A stretch of DNA of 64,000 nucleotides, from NCBI RefSeq assembly GCF_016864375.1, contig NZ_CP069354.1, positions 992,001 to 1,056,000 of the forward strand, in the 5' to 3' direction. Below the pieces are notes generated by a model, which saw nothing but the letters and a program-made list of their open reading frames with translations, made no database searches and was not told the origin of the DNA. Below are positions 43,872 to 52,210 of this stretch, piece by piece. Numbering within the stretch: position 1 is the first letter of the stretch; each line of letters opens with the position of its first letter. This DNA is from Microvirga sp. VF16. GTDB taxonomy: Bacteria > Pseudomonadota > Alphaproteobacteria > Rhizobiales > Beijerinckiaceae. Made by a program: the position numbers and the translations under genes.

Positions 43872-45035
43872 ATGCGCATTATCGACGTCCGCGAGATCAC
43901 CCAGCCGATCGCTTCGCCGATCCGCAACGCCTATATCGACTTCACGAAGATGACGACGAGCCTCGTCGCCGTGGTGACCGACGTGGTGCGCGACGGCCGC
44001 CGTGTCGTCGGCTATGGCTTCAACTCCAATGGCCGTTACGGTCAGGGCGGTCTCATCCGCGAGCGCTTCCGCGACAGGATTCTGGAGGCCAGCCCTGAGA
44101 GCCTGCTCGATGAGAGCGGCGCAAACCTGGATCCGCACAAGATCTGGGCCACGATGATGAAGAACGAGAAGCCGGGAGGTCATGGCGAACGCTCGGTAGC
44201 GGTCGGCACCCTCGACATGGCGATCTGGGATGCCACGGCCAAGATCGCCGGAAAGCCGCTCTTCCGCCTGCTGGCCGAGCGCCAGAGCCGTGAGGCCAAC
44301 CCGAGAGTCTTCGTCTATGCAGCCGGCGGCTACTATTACCCGGGCAAGGATGACAGCGCCCTGCGGGCCGAGATGCGCAGCTATCTCGACCGCGGCTACA
44401 ATGTCGTGAAGATGAAGATCGGCGGAGCCTCCATCGCGGAGGATCAGCGCCGGATCGAGGCAGTGCTTACTGAGATAGGATCTCAGGCGCAGCTGGCGGT
44501 TGATGCGAACGGGCGTTTCGATCTTGAGACCGCGATCGCCTACGCCAAGATGCTGCGCAACTACCCGCTGTTCTGGTACGAGGAGGCTGGTGATCCACTC
44601 GATTACGCGCTCCAGGCCGCGCTCTCCGAATTCTATCCGGGCCCGATGGCGACCGGCGAGAACCTGTTCTCGCACCAGGATGCACGCAACCTTCTGCGCT
44701 ACGGCGGCATGCGGCCGGACCGTGACTGGCTGCAGTTCGACTGCGCCCTGGCCTACGGGCTGGTGGAGTACATGCGCACCCTCGATGTGCTCGCGCAATC
44801 CGGCTGGTCGCCCTCCCGCTGCATCCCGCATGGCGGACATCAGATGTCACTCAATATCGCGGCGGGGCTCGGTCTCGGCGGCAACGAGAGCTATCCGGAT
44901 CTGTTCCAGCCCTATGGCGGCTTCCCGGACAGTGTGCGGGTGGAGAACGGTCACATCGTCATGCCCGAGCTGCCCGGCATCGGATTTGAGGGCAAGTCCG
45001 ACCTGATCAAGGTTATGCGGGAGCTGGCCGAATAG
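43872..45035 (+). CDS. tarD: D(-)-tartrate dehydratase (enolase superfamily)
   Basis: A 387-residue enolase-superfamily enzyme that dehydrates D-tartrate to oxaloacetate using Mg2+. Catalytic Lys182 is in VVKMKIGG, metal ligands are Asp211 (AVDANGRFD), Glu237 (WYEEAGDPLD) and Glu263 (TGENLFSHQD), and the acid His320 is in CIPHGGHQMS. From memory of the characterised Bradyrhizobium japonicum enzyme (Lys184, Asp213, Glu239, Glu265, His322), all five line up with a constant offset of two, and the surrounding sequence agrees closely. It is divergent from the LysR regulator and meets the cupin gene end-to-end. The tartrate dehydrogenase-like genes at 47.5-49.8 kb support the role. Confidence 0.88.
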   Translation: MRIIDVREITQPIASPIRNAYIDFTKMTTSLVAVVTDVVRDGRRVVGYGFNSNGRYGQGGLIRERFRDRILEASPESLLDESGANLDPHKIWATMMKNEKPGGHGERSVAVGTLDMAIWDATAKIAGKPLFRLLAERQSREANPRVFVYAAGGYYYPGKDDSALRAEMRSYLDRGYNVVKMKIGGASIAEDQRRIEAVLTEIGSQAQLAVDANGRFDLETAIAYAKMLRNYPLFWYEEAGDPLDYALQAALSEFYPGPMATGENLFSHQDARNLLRYGGMRPDRDWLQFDCALAYGLVEYMRTLDVLAQSGWSPSRCIPHGGHQMSLNIAAGLGLGGNESYPDLFQPYGGFPDSVRVENGHIVMPELPGIGFEGKSDLIKVMRELAE

Positions 45036-45051
45036 TCGATTGCTGAGTGCC

Positions 45052-45459
45052 TCAGATCTCCGGCGCGACGCCGTATTGTTCGTCGGAGACGTGCTCCAGC
45101 CATGTGACATGGGTACCGTCCAGGGCTTCCTGCATGGCGATGTGGACCATGCCAATATTGGGCGCCGCCCCATGCCAATGCTTCTCGCCCGGTGGAATCC
45201 ACACGCTGTCGCCGGCCTTGATCTCCCTGACGGGTCCACCCCAGGTCTGCACGCGCCCAACGCCCAGGATGACATGAAGGGTCTGTCCGAGCGGGTGGGT
45301 GTGCCAAGCCGTCCGGGCGCCGGGCTCGAAGGTGACGCGGTTCGCGCGGATGCGGGCCGGTGGCGGGGCATCGACGATCGGGTCGTGCCAGACGGTCCCG
45401 GTGAATGCATCGGTGGGAGCCCGTTTCGTTGGGAATGTTCCCGCGACATGGATCTCCAT
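45052..45459 (-). CDS. Small cupin protein
   Basis: A 135-residue single-domain cupin. Metal-binding motif 1 is visible as TAWHTHPLGQTLHVILGVG (G-x5-H-x-H type) and motif 2 as KAGDSVWIPPGEKHWHGAAP. It resembles the small bicupin-like proteins annotated as manganese cupins or (R)-mandelonitrile-lyase-like; the true reaction is unknown. It is convergent with the dehydratase (16 bases apart) and lies 49 bases after the GntR gene on the same strand, so is probably co-transcribed with that regulator. Confidence 0.8.
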   Translation of the reverse strand: MEIHVAGTFPTKRAPTDAFTGTVWHDPIVDAPPPARIRANRVTFEPGARTAWHTHPLGQTLHVILGVGRVQTWGGPVREIKAGDSVWIPPGEKHWHGAAPNIGMVHIAMQEALDGTHVTWLEHVSDEQYGVAPEI

Positions 45460-45508
45460 GGAATTCTCTCCGTATGATGATGTGCGCTGCGTTAGCTGGG
45501 TCGATGCA

Positions 45509-46216
45509 TCACAGATGCTTGATGCCGAAGCTTTCGATCAGCGGAAGGAGCTCATCTCGGGCGTTGATGCGATGCTGGCGGGCATGCTGGTGAGCCTCGG
45601 CCACCTGTCCTTTCCGGATCGCTTCGGCGATCTGCCTGTGGGCGGCGGTCGAGCCGGTCGGCTTCGGTCGGAGCTTGAGCGTGAGCATTCGTGCCCGGTG
45701 AGCCTGATCGGTGATGGTCTGCGCGATCCTGCGGATGCGGCTGTTGCCGCAATGCTCAACAAGGAGGCGGTGGAACTGATCGTCGGCAATGGCCCAGGCG
45801 TGCAGATCATCCTTCCGAAGAGCCTGTTCCATGCGGGCAGTCGCTTCCTCGAGCTCGTCGGCAATCTGACGCCGATTGTTGTAAGGCATGGCGGCCAAAA
45901 GCTCGGCTGCTCTCGCCTCGATGGCGATGATGACATCGTAGATCTCCCGAATGTCCTCCGGGGCGAGCGGGCAGACCTGGACGCCCCGCTTGGAGAGCAC
46001 CCGCACGAGCCCGTCCTCCTGAAGCCGGATGATGGCCTCGTGCACGGGCGTCCGGCTCATGCCGAGCCGCAGGGCGATTTCCTGCTCGGAGCCTTGATAG
46101 CCAGGCGGGAAGACATTGTCGCGGATCGCCTCTTTCAACGCCCTGTAGGCGTCCTCCACCAGCGACGGCTTCCTCGCAGTCTCCTGTGCCGTAAGCATCT
46201 GCAGCTTGTCCACCAT
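45509..46216 (-). CDS. GntR-family regulator (FCD/FadR subfamily)
   Basis: A 235-residue regulator. The winged helix-turn-helix spans about residues 20-85 (EQEIALRLGMSRTPVHEAII, LSKRGVQVCPL), and residues 95-225 form the helical FCD ligand domain with the usual metal-binding residues (DDQFHRLLVEHC and the HRQIAEAI helix). GGGAGG precedes the ATG at 46216; the frame is open upstream without conserved content. It is divergent from the TctC-like gene and the dehydrogenase genes, so it probably controls uptake and oxidation of tartrate-like acids. CTTCCATGGAAG (46318-46329) lies in the shared gap. Confidence 0.9.
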   Translation of the reverse strand: MVDKLQMLTAQETARKPSLVEDAYRALKEAIRDNVFPPGYQGSEQEIALRLGMSRTPVHEAIIRLQEDGLVRVLSKRGVQVCPLAPEDIREIYDVIIAIEARAAELLAAMPYNNRRQIADELEEATARMEQALRKDDLHAWAIADDQFHRLLVEHCGNSRIRRIAQTITDQAHRARMLTLKLRPKPTGSTAAHRQIAEAIRKGQVAEAHQHARQHRINARDELLPLIESFGIKHL

Positions 46217-46493
46217 AGAGACCTCCCGCTTCATTATGCCCGTCAGTGAACTTCCATACAAGGATAAATGGATGATTGACAAAGGGAGAAATGAGGAGCA
46301 GCCTTCTTGCATGCCAACTTCCATGGAAGCTGCCAGGCATCAAACGCAGCCAGCCAAGCGCTCACGAGAAGCGGGGGCATTCAGGAGGCGAAAGCGCGCG
46401 GACCCTGAGGTGCAGGCACCGAAGGCCAAGCTTCGCTGATCGGCGAGAGGCGTCGATAGCCGACAACAAAATTCTCAAGGGAAGGAAACGTAT
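46217..46493 (+). promoter_or_regulatory. Divergent promoter region of the dehydrogenase operon
   Basis: AACTTCCAT occurs twice (46249-46257 and 46316-46324); the second copy is part of the perfect 12-base palindrome CTTCCATGGAAG at 46318-46329. These are candidate GntR sites. AGGGAAGG precedes the ATG at 46494. Confidence 0.4.
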
Positions 46494-47471
46494 ATGAAGA
46501 AAGCTCTCTTCACCTTCGCGATAGCCATGGGCTTCGTCGCGACGGCCGCTCAGGCACAAGGAACCTATCCGACGCGGCCCATCACTCTCGTGGTCCCGTT
46601 CGCCGCCGGCGGCACGACCGACGTGGTGGCGCGCCTGATGGCCGATCACATGAGCCGCACGCTCGGTCAGCAACTCGTGGTCGAAAATGTCACCGGGGCA
46701 GGGGGCACCGTCGGCGTCACCCGCGTCTCCAAGGCTGAGCCCGATGGCTACACGATCCTCATGGGCAACCTCGGCACGCAGGCGGCAAGCGTTGGCCTTT
46801 ATCCGAAGCTGGCGTACGATCCGCGCACCGACTTCGAGCCGATCATGAACTCGGCGGCGACACCGATGCTCGTGGTTGCGAAGAAGGACCTGCCGGTCAA
46901 GGATTTCAAGGAATTCATCGCTTATCTGAAGGCCAACGCTCCCAAGATGAACTACGGTTCGGGCGGCGTCGGCTCGACCTCGCATCTCACCTGTCTGTTC
47001 ATGGAGTCCCTTCTGGGCGTGAAGCCGCAGCACGTGCCGTTCCGCGGCTCGGGTCCGGCACTGAACGCGCTCCTCGGCGGTCAGGTCGACTATGTCTGCG
47101 ATCAGACGGTCGCCATCGTGCCGACCGTCCAGGCGAAAGAGGCCAACGGTCTAGTCGTCGCGGTGCAGAACCGCCTCCCGGTCGTCCCAGATGTCCCGAC
47201 TTCGGTCGAGCAGGGCTTGCCGCAATTCCAGGCGACAGGTTGGAACGCGCTCTTCGCACCGAAGGGAACGCCCAAGGAGATCGTCACGAAGCTGAACGCC
47301 GCCGCCAAGGCCGCACTCAAGGACGAGAACACGCGCAAGCGCCTCCTCGATCTCGGCGCCGAACTTCCGGACGAAGCGGGCCAGACGCCCGAGGCCCTCG
47401 CCAAACTCGTGAGTTCCGAAATTGACAAATGGGTTCCCGTCATCAAGGCCTCAGGCGTTACGGGACAGTAA
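46494..47471 (+). CDS. TctC/Bug-family tricarboxylate-type substrate-binding protein
   Basis: A 325-residue periplasmic protein with signal MKKALFTFAIAMGFVATAAQA. The mature start YPTRPITLVVPFAAGGTTDVVAR and the later VVENVTGAGGTVG are standard for the Bug family, which binds citrate, tartrate, aspartate or other small acids. The usual tripartite partners TctA and TctB are not encoded here, so it either uses membrane components encoded elsewhere or works as a sensor. Position before two tartrate dehydrogenase-like genes suggests a tartrate or malate ligand. A perfect hairpin follows it. Confidence 0.9.
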   Translation: MKKALFTFAIAMGFVATAAQAQGTYPTRPITLVVPFAAGGTTDVVARLMADHMSRTLGQQLVVENVTGAGGTVGVTRVSKAEPDGYTILMGNLGTQAASVGLYPKLAYDPRTDFEPIMNSAATPMLVVAKKDLPVKDFKEFIAYLKANAPKMNYGSGGVGSTSHLTCLFMESLLGVKPQHVPFRGSGPALNALLGGQVDYVCDQTVAIVPTVQAKEANGLVVAVQNRLPVVPDVPTSVEQGLPQFQATGWNALFAPKGTPKEIVTKLNAAAKAALKDENTRKRLLDLGAELPDEAGQTPEALAKLVSSEIDKWVPVIKASGVTGQ

Positions 47472-47481
47472 AAACCGGTGA

Positions 47482-47512
47482 CGGGTGCGGGCGGCTTCAG
47501 AACCCGCACCCG
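47482..47512 (+). terminator. Hairpin after the TctC-like gene
   Basis: CGGGTGCGGG and CCCGCACCCG form a perfect 10-bp stem with an 11-base loop, 10 bases past the stop codon and 37 before the next start. No T-run. It probably stabilises the binding-protein message or attenuates read-through. Confidence 0.5.
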
Positions 47513-47549
47513 CCATCGAGACACTCATGACTGACGAACAGGTTTTCAC

Positions 47550-48632
47550 ATGGCACAGGATCAAAAGAAGCGGTATCGGCTGGCAGTCATTCCAGGCGAT
47601 GGCATCGGCAAGGAAACGACGCCCGAAGGGGTGCGTGTCTTGGAGGCTGCCGCTAAGAAGTTCGGCTTCGATCTGCAGCTCGATCATTTCGACTTCTCGT
47701 CCTACGATTACTATGCCAAGCACGGCCGCATGCTGCCGGAGGATTGGAAGGAGCAGATCGGCTCTCACGACGCCATCTTCTTCGGAGCCGTCGGCTGGCC
47801 GGAGAAGATCCCGGATCATATCTCCTTGTGGGGCTCGCTGCTGCAATTCCGGCGCGAGTTCGATCAATACATTAACCTCCGGCCAGTGCGGCTGATGCCG
47901 GGTGTGCCGACGCCGCTCGCCAACCGCAAGCCCGGTGACATCGACTTCTGGGTGGTGCGCGAAAACACCGAGGGTGAGTATTCCTCTATCGGCGGCAAGA
48001 TGTTCCCCGGTACGGAACGCGAGGTCGTCATCCAGGAAACCGTGATGACACGCATCGGCGTCGATCGCGTGCTGCAATTCGCCTTCGACCTCGCGCAGAA
48101 GCGGCCCAAGAAGCATCTGACCTCGGCCACGAAGTCGAACGGCATTTCCATCACGATGCCCTATTGGGACGAGCGCGTGGAGGAGATGGCCAAGCGCTAT
48201 CCGGACGTGAAGTGGGACAAGTACCACATTGACATCCTCACGGCCCATTTCGTGCTGCATCCCGACTGGTTCGACGTGGTCGTGGCTTCGAACCTTTTCG
48301 GCGACATCCTGTCTGATCTCGGTCCTGCCTGCACAGGCACCATCGGCATTGCACCCTCGGGCAACATCAACCCGGATAGCAGTTTCCCTTCGCTCTTCGA
48401 GCCGGTTCACGGTTCGGCGCCCGACATCGCCGGGCAGGGGATCGCCAATCCCATTGGACAGATCTGGGCCGGCGCCATGATGCTGGAGCATCTGGGTGAA
48501 ACGGACGCAGCCGCCGCCATCGTCCAGGCCATCGAGGATGTCTTGAGCGAGCGGACCCTGCGCACCCGTGATCTTGGCGGGAATGCCGGAACCGAGACCA
48601 CAGGCAAGGCCGTGGCCGACGCGCTCGGCTAG
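47550..48632 (+). CDS. ttuC: Tartrate dehydrogenase/decarboxylase (TtuC-like)
   Basis: A 360-residue NAD-dependent beta-decarboxylating dehydrogenase of the isocitrate/isopropylmalate dehydrogenase fold. Motifs: N-terminal VIPGDGIGKETTPEG, FFGAVGWPEKIPDHISLWGS, the catalytic arginine and tyrosine region (WVVRENTEGEYSSIGG), NLFGDILSDLGPAC with metal-binding Asp residues, and EPVHGSAPDIAGQGIANP. Presence of the DHISLWG stretch points to the TtuC/YeaU (DmlA) clade, which oxidises L-(+)- and meso-tartrate and decarboxylates D-malate to pyruvate. Tartrate context strengthens the call, but D-malate could be the main substrate. Confidence 0.85.
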   Translation: MAQDQKKRYRLAVIPGDGIGKETTPEGVRVLEAAAKKFGFDLQLDHFDFSSYDYYAKHGRMLPEDWKEQIGSHDAIFFGAVGWPEKIPDHISLWGSLLQFRREFDQYINLRPVRLMPGVPTPLANRKPGDIDFWVVRENTEGEYSSIGGKMFPGTEREVVIQETVMTRIGVDRVLQFAFDLAQKRPKKHLTSATKSNGISITMPYWDERVEEMAKRYPDVKWDKYHIDILTAHFVLHPDWFDVVVASNLFGDILSDLGPACTGTIGIAPSGNINPDSSFPSLFEPVHGSAPDIAGQGIANPIGQIWAGAMMLEHLGETDAAAAIVQAIEDVLSERTLRTRDLGGNAGTETTGKAVADALG

Positions 48633-48656
48633 TCCGGGACAAAGAATATCGATCCT

Positions 48657-48679
48657 CGGCCGCCTCATGGTGGCGGCCG
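48657..48679 (+). terminator. Hairpin between the two dehydrogenase genes
   Basis: CGGCCGCC and GGCGGCCG with a 7-base loop, in the 65-base gap, 18 bases before the next ATG. Probably an mRNA processing or stability element. Confidence 0.4.
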
Positions 48680-48697
48680 GCAACATCAGGTGCAATC

Positions 48698-49774
48698 ATG
48701 AACAGCTACAAGATCGCAGCCATCCCCGGCGATGGTATCGGCAAGGAAGTCATCGCGGCCGGCGTCGAGGTTCTTCAGATCTTGGCAACCCGCGACGGCG
48801 GCTTCACGCTCGATTTCGAGACCTTCGACTGGGGCTCGGACTACTACAAGAAACATGGCGTCATGATGCCCGAGAACGGTCGCGAGACCCTTAAAAGTTT
48901 CGACGCGATCTATTTCGGCGCAGTCGGCGCGCCGGACGTCCCCGACCATGTCACCCTGTGGGGATTGCGCCTCGCGATCTGCCAGCCCTTCGATCAATAT
49001 GCGAACGTGCGCCCGACGCGCATCCTGCCCGGGATCGAAGGGCCTCTTCGCAACGTGGCGGCGAAGGATCTCGATTGGGTGATCGTGCGCGAGAACTCCG
49101 AAGGTGAATACGCTGGCCAGGGTGGACGATCGCATCGTGGCCTGCCGGAAGAGGTGGCGACGGAGGTCTCGATCTTCACCCGCGCCGGCGTCACCCGCAT
49201 CATGCGCTTTGCCTTCGAGGTAGCGCGCTCACGTCCGCGCAAGCTCCTCACGGTGGTGACAAAGTCGAATGCGCAGCGCCACGGCATGGTGATGTGGGAC
49301 GAGATTGCCACCGAAGTGGCTGCGGATTTCCCCGACGTGACGTGGGACAAGATGCTGGTCGACGCCATGACCATGCGCATGACCTTGAAGCCGCAGAGCC
49401 TCGACACCATCGTGGCGACCAACCTTCATGCCGACATCCTGTCCGATCTCGCAGCGGCCCTGGCAGGCTCGCTCGGCATCGCCCCCACGGCGAACCTCAA
49501 CCCGGAGCGGAAGTTCCCGTCGATGTTCGAGCCGATCCATGGTTCGGCCTTCGACATCACGGGCAAGGGCATCGCCAATCCTGTCGGAACCTTCTGGACG
49601 GCCACGATGATGCTCGAGCATCTCGGGGAGAGTCCGGCTGCCGAGCGTCTCATGCGCGCCATCGAGCGGGTGACCGCCGAGCCATCGCTGCACACGCCGG
49701 ATCTGGGAGGCTCGGCCACGACCCGCCAAGTCACGGACGCCATGATCGCGGCCATTCAGGGCGACAACGCTTAA
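48698..49774 (+). CDS. Second tartrate/D-malate dehydrogenase-like enzyme
   Basis: A 358-residue paralogue of the preceding gene: AAIPGDGIGKEVIAAGV, YFGAVGAPDVPDHVTLWG, WVIVRENSEGEYAGQGG, NLHADILSDLAAALAGSLGI and EPIHGSAFDITGKGIANP. The same DHVTLWG clade marker is present. The two copies differ widely in sequence, so this is an old duplication or separate acquisition and not a recent tandem copy. They may take different stereoisomers or form a hetero-oligomer; neither can be told from sequence. It ends the operon; no obvious intrinsic terminator follows directly. Confidence 0.85.
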   Translation: MNSYKIAAIPGDGIGKEVIAAGVEVLQILATRDGGFTLDFETFDWGSDYYKKHGVMMPENGRETLKSFDAIYFGAVGAPDVPDHVTLWGLRLAICQPFDQYANVRPTRILPGIEGPLRNVAAKDLDWVIVRENSEGEYAGQGGRSHRGLPEEVATEVSIFTRAGVTRIMRFAFEVARSRPRKLLTVVTKSNAQRHGMVMWDEIATEVAADFPDVTWDKMLVDAMTMRMTLKPQSLDTIVATNLHADILSDLAAALAGSLGIAPTANLNPERKFPSMFEPIHGSAFDITGKGIANPVGTFWTATMMLEHLGESPAAERLMRAIERVTAEPSLHTPDLGGSATTRQVTDAMIAAIQGDNA

Positions 49775-50354
49775 GACGGTGGGGGCTCTTGTCTCGTGCG
49801 CTCCGGCACTCACTGTTCAAGAATCTTCCCCATGTCGGTGAGCTGTTTGCATACTCGTGGTCAGCCTACGGCCGCGCAACAGCGTACCGGGCGGAGTGGC
49901 TGCCACGACGGCGTCCTCAGTTTCGTCGATGCGGTCGCTGGCAACCGTGTCTTTCCGAAGTCAGGCGTTTCTGCATGTCGTACCTAAGCGGGCTTCGTGC
50001 AGAGGGAGCTTCATGACTTGAGCCAAAGCAGGCATCCCAGAGACCTGGCAGCACATGCGCCACGCAGACTTTCGCTTGCATCGGTAACTTTCTGTTAACG
50101 TCTCAGGTGCAGCCTTTTGATGTGCCGATACGGCACGGTCGTTGTTTCCTCTGAAACTGGCCGTGAAAGGCGGCCTCCCTTGAGCGCCAAGCGCAACTGG
50201 CGCTCTTTCTTTGATGAATACTCGGTCCAAGGACAGGATATGTCTGCCGAGAGCCATATTGTCAGTAAATACATGAGGACAGTTCCAGAACGGGGACTTC
50301 GGACTGTCTGTGCGCGCTTATATTTTATCGTCAACGGTATAGAGGGGAATAGTT
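49775..50354. other. Intergenic stretch with a small-RNA candidate
   Basis: No protein gene is supported. The right half holds the terminator-ended hairpin array described at 50100-50212; the left half shows nothing definite. Confidence 0.4.
50100..50212 (+). ncRNA. Candidate small RNA with three hairpins and intrinsic terminator
   Basis: Hairpins in order: GTGCCG-ATA-CGGCAC (50122-50136); GTTTC-CTCT-GAAAC (50144-50157), itself framed by ACGGTC and GGCCGT; and GAGCGCCA-N8-TGGCGCTC (50182-50205) followed by TTTCTTT. The last is a good intrinsic terminator that no protein gene explains, since the dehydrogenase gene stops 400 bases upstream. C/U-rich loops (TTTCCTC, GCCTCCC) could pair with Shine-Dalgarno sequences. 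Start point unknown. Confidence 0.45.
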
Positions 50355-50675
50355 ATGACTATCCGCATCGCCACCGCTGCTGCTCTTCTGCTGGCAGCCA
50401 CCGCCGCCATGGCTGCGCCGACGAAGCCGAACCCGGTCTCGGCCGTCCTCATCACCAATGCCCGTGAGGTTACGGTAACCGACATTTCTGTTGAGGCCGA
50501 TGGGCAAACCGTACGATTGGCGAAACCGCTCGCACCAAAAGGAAAAGCCACATTGAAGCTGCCGAGGATGTCCGGCTGCATTGTGGCCGTTGCGGCGACT
50601 TTCGAGGATGAATCGACTGCCGAACTCCCCGAACTGGATGTGTGCAAGGATAGGACCGTCCGCTTCACGGATTGA
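50355..50675 (+). CDS. Small exported protein, unknown function
   Basis: A 106-residue protein with a clear Sec signal (IRIATAAALLLAATAAMAA). The mature part of about 85 residues is beta-rich with two cysteines (MSGCIVAV and LDVCKDR) that could form a disulfide, and patterns such as VLITNAREVTVTDISVEADG suggest a small immunoglobulin-like sandwich. AGAGGGGA precedes the ATG. I do not recognise a named family. It appears monocistronic. Confidence 0.65.
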   Translation: MTIRIATAAALLLAATAAMAAPTKPNPVSAVLITNAREVTVTDISVEADGQTVRLAKPLAPKGKATLKLPRMSGCIVAVAATFEDESTAELPELDVCKDRTVRFTD

Positions 50676-50854
50676 GCGCTGTTGCGCCAGGATTTTCCTA
50701 TCACGCTTATACACGTGCGACCGATGACATTCGATTCAGCGCATCGGTCGCGCAGGCGGGCGGTATCCTGCGCTCCGATCAGGTTCAATCGTTTCCCAGG
50801 ATTCAACGCTTCTGCCTTAATTTAAAACCAACCGGCTGTAACTGTTCTATAGCC

Positions 50855-51454
50855 ATGATTCAAAGAGCGCGTTTCCTCGACATCATTTTACTCAGCCTCG
50901 CATTTGTCAGCGTCAGCCAGGATGCTGGGGCTCAGGCCAATCCCGGCAGTGGATCTCAAAGCCCCTCAAGTGTCACTGGCTATCTGCTTTATGGGCCGGA
51001 TGGTGTCTATGCAAAGATTCCCGCCAGGGACGAATTCGGGCGGGATCAACTCGGCATGTTTCACGCGTGGAACCCTGACCCGGTAGGACATCATCAGGCC
51101 AATCTCCGAGCTCTCAATCCCATTCTCGCCAGCGTGGTTCGGAAGGCGCAAGCCGACAATCCCGGCCAGCGCTTCGTCATCGGTTCTGGCAAGCGCGATG
51201 GGCGGATCCAACGAATGGCCGTGGCTTGGGGCTGGTCCAGGACGCAGGGCAGTCTGCATCGGTCCGGAAACGCCGTTGATCTATGGCCGCTCGATGGGGA
51301 GGGGCGGGTCTTCTTTGATCCAGTGGTCCAGAACCAGATCGCCTTTGTGATGAAAAAGGCGGCCGCAGAACTGGGTATCCCTATCCGCTGGGGAGGTCAT
51401 TTCTACGGGTTCAAGAATGCGGACCGCGCGCACTTTGAGCTTGCGCTGCCATAG
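50855..51454 (+). CDS. Exported M15-type peptidoglycan peptidase
   Basis: A 199-residue protein with an N-terminal signal or anchor (FLDIILLSLAFVSVSQDAGAQA). The C-terminal half has the M15 peptidase zinc pattern: His and Asp in SLHRSGNAVDLWPL and the final His in DRAHFEL, with IRWGGHFYGFKNADRAHFEL at the end as in L,D-/D,D-carboxypeptidases and endolysins of the M15C group. It likely trims or cleaves cell-wall peptides in the periplasm. The ATG at 50855 gives a proper signal peptide; the longer frame upstream (from 50672) does not look coding. No phage genes are nearby, so a housekeeping or secretion-linked role is more likely than a lysis cassette. Confidence 0.75.
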   Translation: MIQRARFLDIILLSLAFVSVSQDAGAQANPGSGSQSPSSVTGYLLYGPDGVYAKIPARDEFGRDQLGMFHAWNPDPVGHHQANLRALNPILASVVRKAQADNPGQRFVIGSGKRDGRIQRMAVAWGWSRTQGSLHRSGNAVDLWPLDGEGRVFFDPVVQNQIAFVMKKAAAELGIPIRWGGHFYGFKNADRAHFELALP

Positions 51455-51517
51455 CCGAAGCACCGGCTTACCACATCGAAGGCCATCCAGGCTCAGTGCG
51501 TGATTCCTTTTCCTGCC

Positions 51518-51967
51518 TCACTCGTTCGCTTCGGGCGGGAGAAAATTGACCTCGTGTTCCGCAGAGAGTTGCAGAACGCGTGGAATGTCGCTCAGTTCGT
51601 GCAGCGCGTCGAAGAGCGCTTCCAACTTGCCTGCAGGCGAGACCCAGAACAAGGCGCGTGCCGGCACATCCGACTTGTTGAAGTAGCCGTGCGGGATGCC
51701 CCGCGGCATGCGGACCAGGTCGCCAGCCTTCGCCACGCTCCAGGCACCATCGAGCTTCAGATGGAGTTCTCCCTCAAGCACCAGGATGAACTCGTCCTGC
51801 GTGGGATGGATATGAACTGGAACATGCTGTCCGGGATCGCTGTTGGTTTCGAAGGCAAAGGTCGAGTCGCAAGAGGCCTTCGGAAAATAAGTCTGGCCGA
51901 GGATTGTCCACGACTTGCCCTGGTATCCTTCGCCCGCTCGTGTGATGCCCTTGTCGAGATCAGCCAT
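51518..51967 (-). CDS. Cupin-domain protein
   Basis: A 149-residue single cupin. Metal-site motif 1 appears as VPVHIHPTQDEFILVLEG and motif 2 as KAGDLVRMPRGIPHGYFN. Such proteins bind a divalent metal and include many dioxygenase-like and sugar-modifying members; no specific reaction can be assigned. GGGAGGGG lies about nine bases before the ATG at 51967. It faces the M15 peptidase gene convergently and is divergent from the GntR gene at 52211. Confidence 0.78.
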   Translation of the reverse strand: MADLDKGITRAGEGYQGKSWTILGQTYFPKASCDSTFAFETNSDPGQHVPVHIHPTQDEFILVLEGELHLKLDGAWSVAKAGDLVRMPRGIPHGYFNKSDVPARALFWVSPAGKLEALFDALHELSDIPRVLQLSAEHEVNFLPPEANE

Positions 51968-52134
51968 CGCTGTCGCCCCCTCCCGTGGATTGCGCATGCG
52001 GGGGCAGCATGGCCGGGCTCGAGCCTCGGCTACAACTGATCATAGGGGTTAAATCTCACTCGGCTCGGCTTGCGAGCCCGGTCGTGCCTTCACGGGCGCC
52101 TTGACAAGATTCCAGCCTTCATTCAGCTTTAAAG

Positions 52135-52145
52135 TTGTCAGACCA
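52135..52145 (+). promoter_or_regulatory. Candidate GntR (FCD) operator
   Basis: TTGTCAGACCA fits the TNGTNNNACNA consensus of the FadR/FCD subgroup of GntR regulators and lies 66 bases before the start of the FCD-type regulator at 52211, so autoregulation is plausible. Confidence 0.35.
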
Positions 52146-52210
52146 ATTTGAGGCGATCGTTCTAGGGCGGACGCTTTCAAGCATACGGTTCGGCACTGGA
52201 GGCTCACGCT

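Noticed and set aside
50672..50854. Longer N terminus for the M15-type peptidase
   Set aside because: The 61 extra residues hide the signal peptide that begins at the ATG at 50855.
50855..51454. Phage lysis gene
   Set aside because: The M15 pattern also occurs in phage endolysins, but there are no holin, spanin or other phage genes around it and it carries its own signal peptide.
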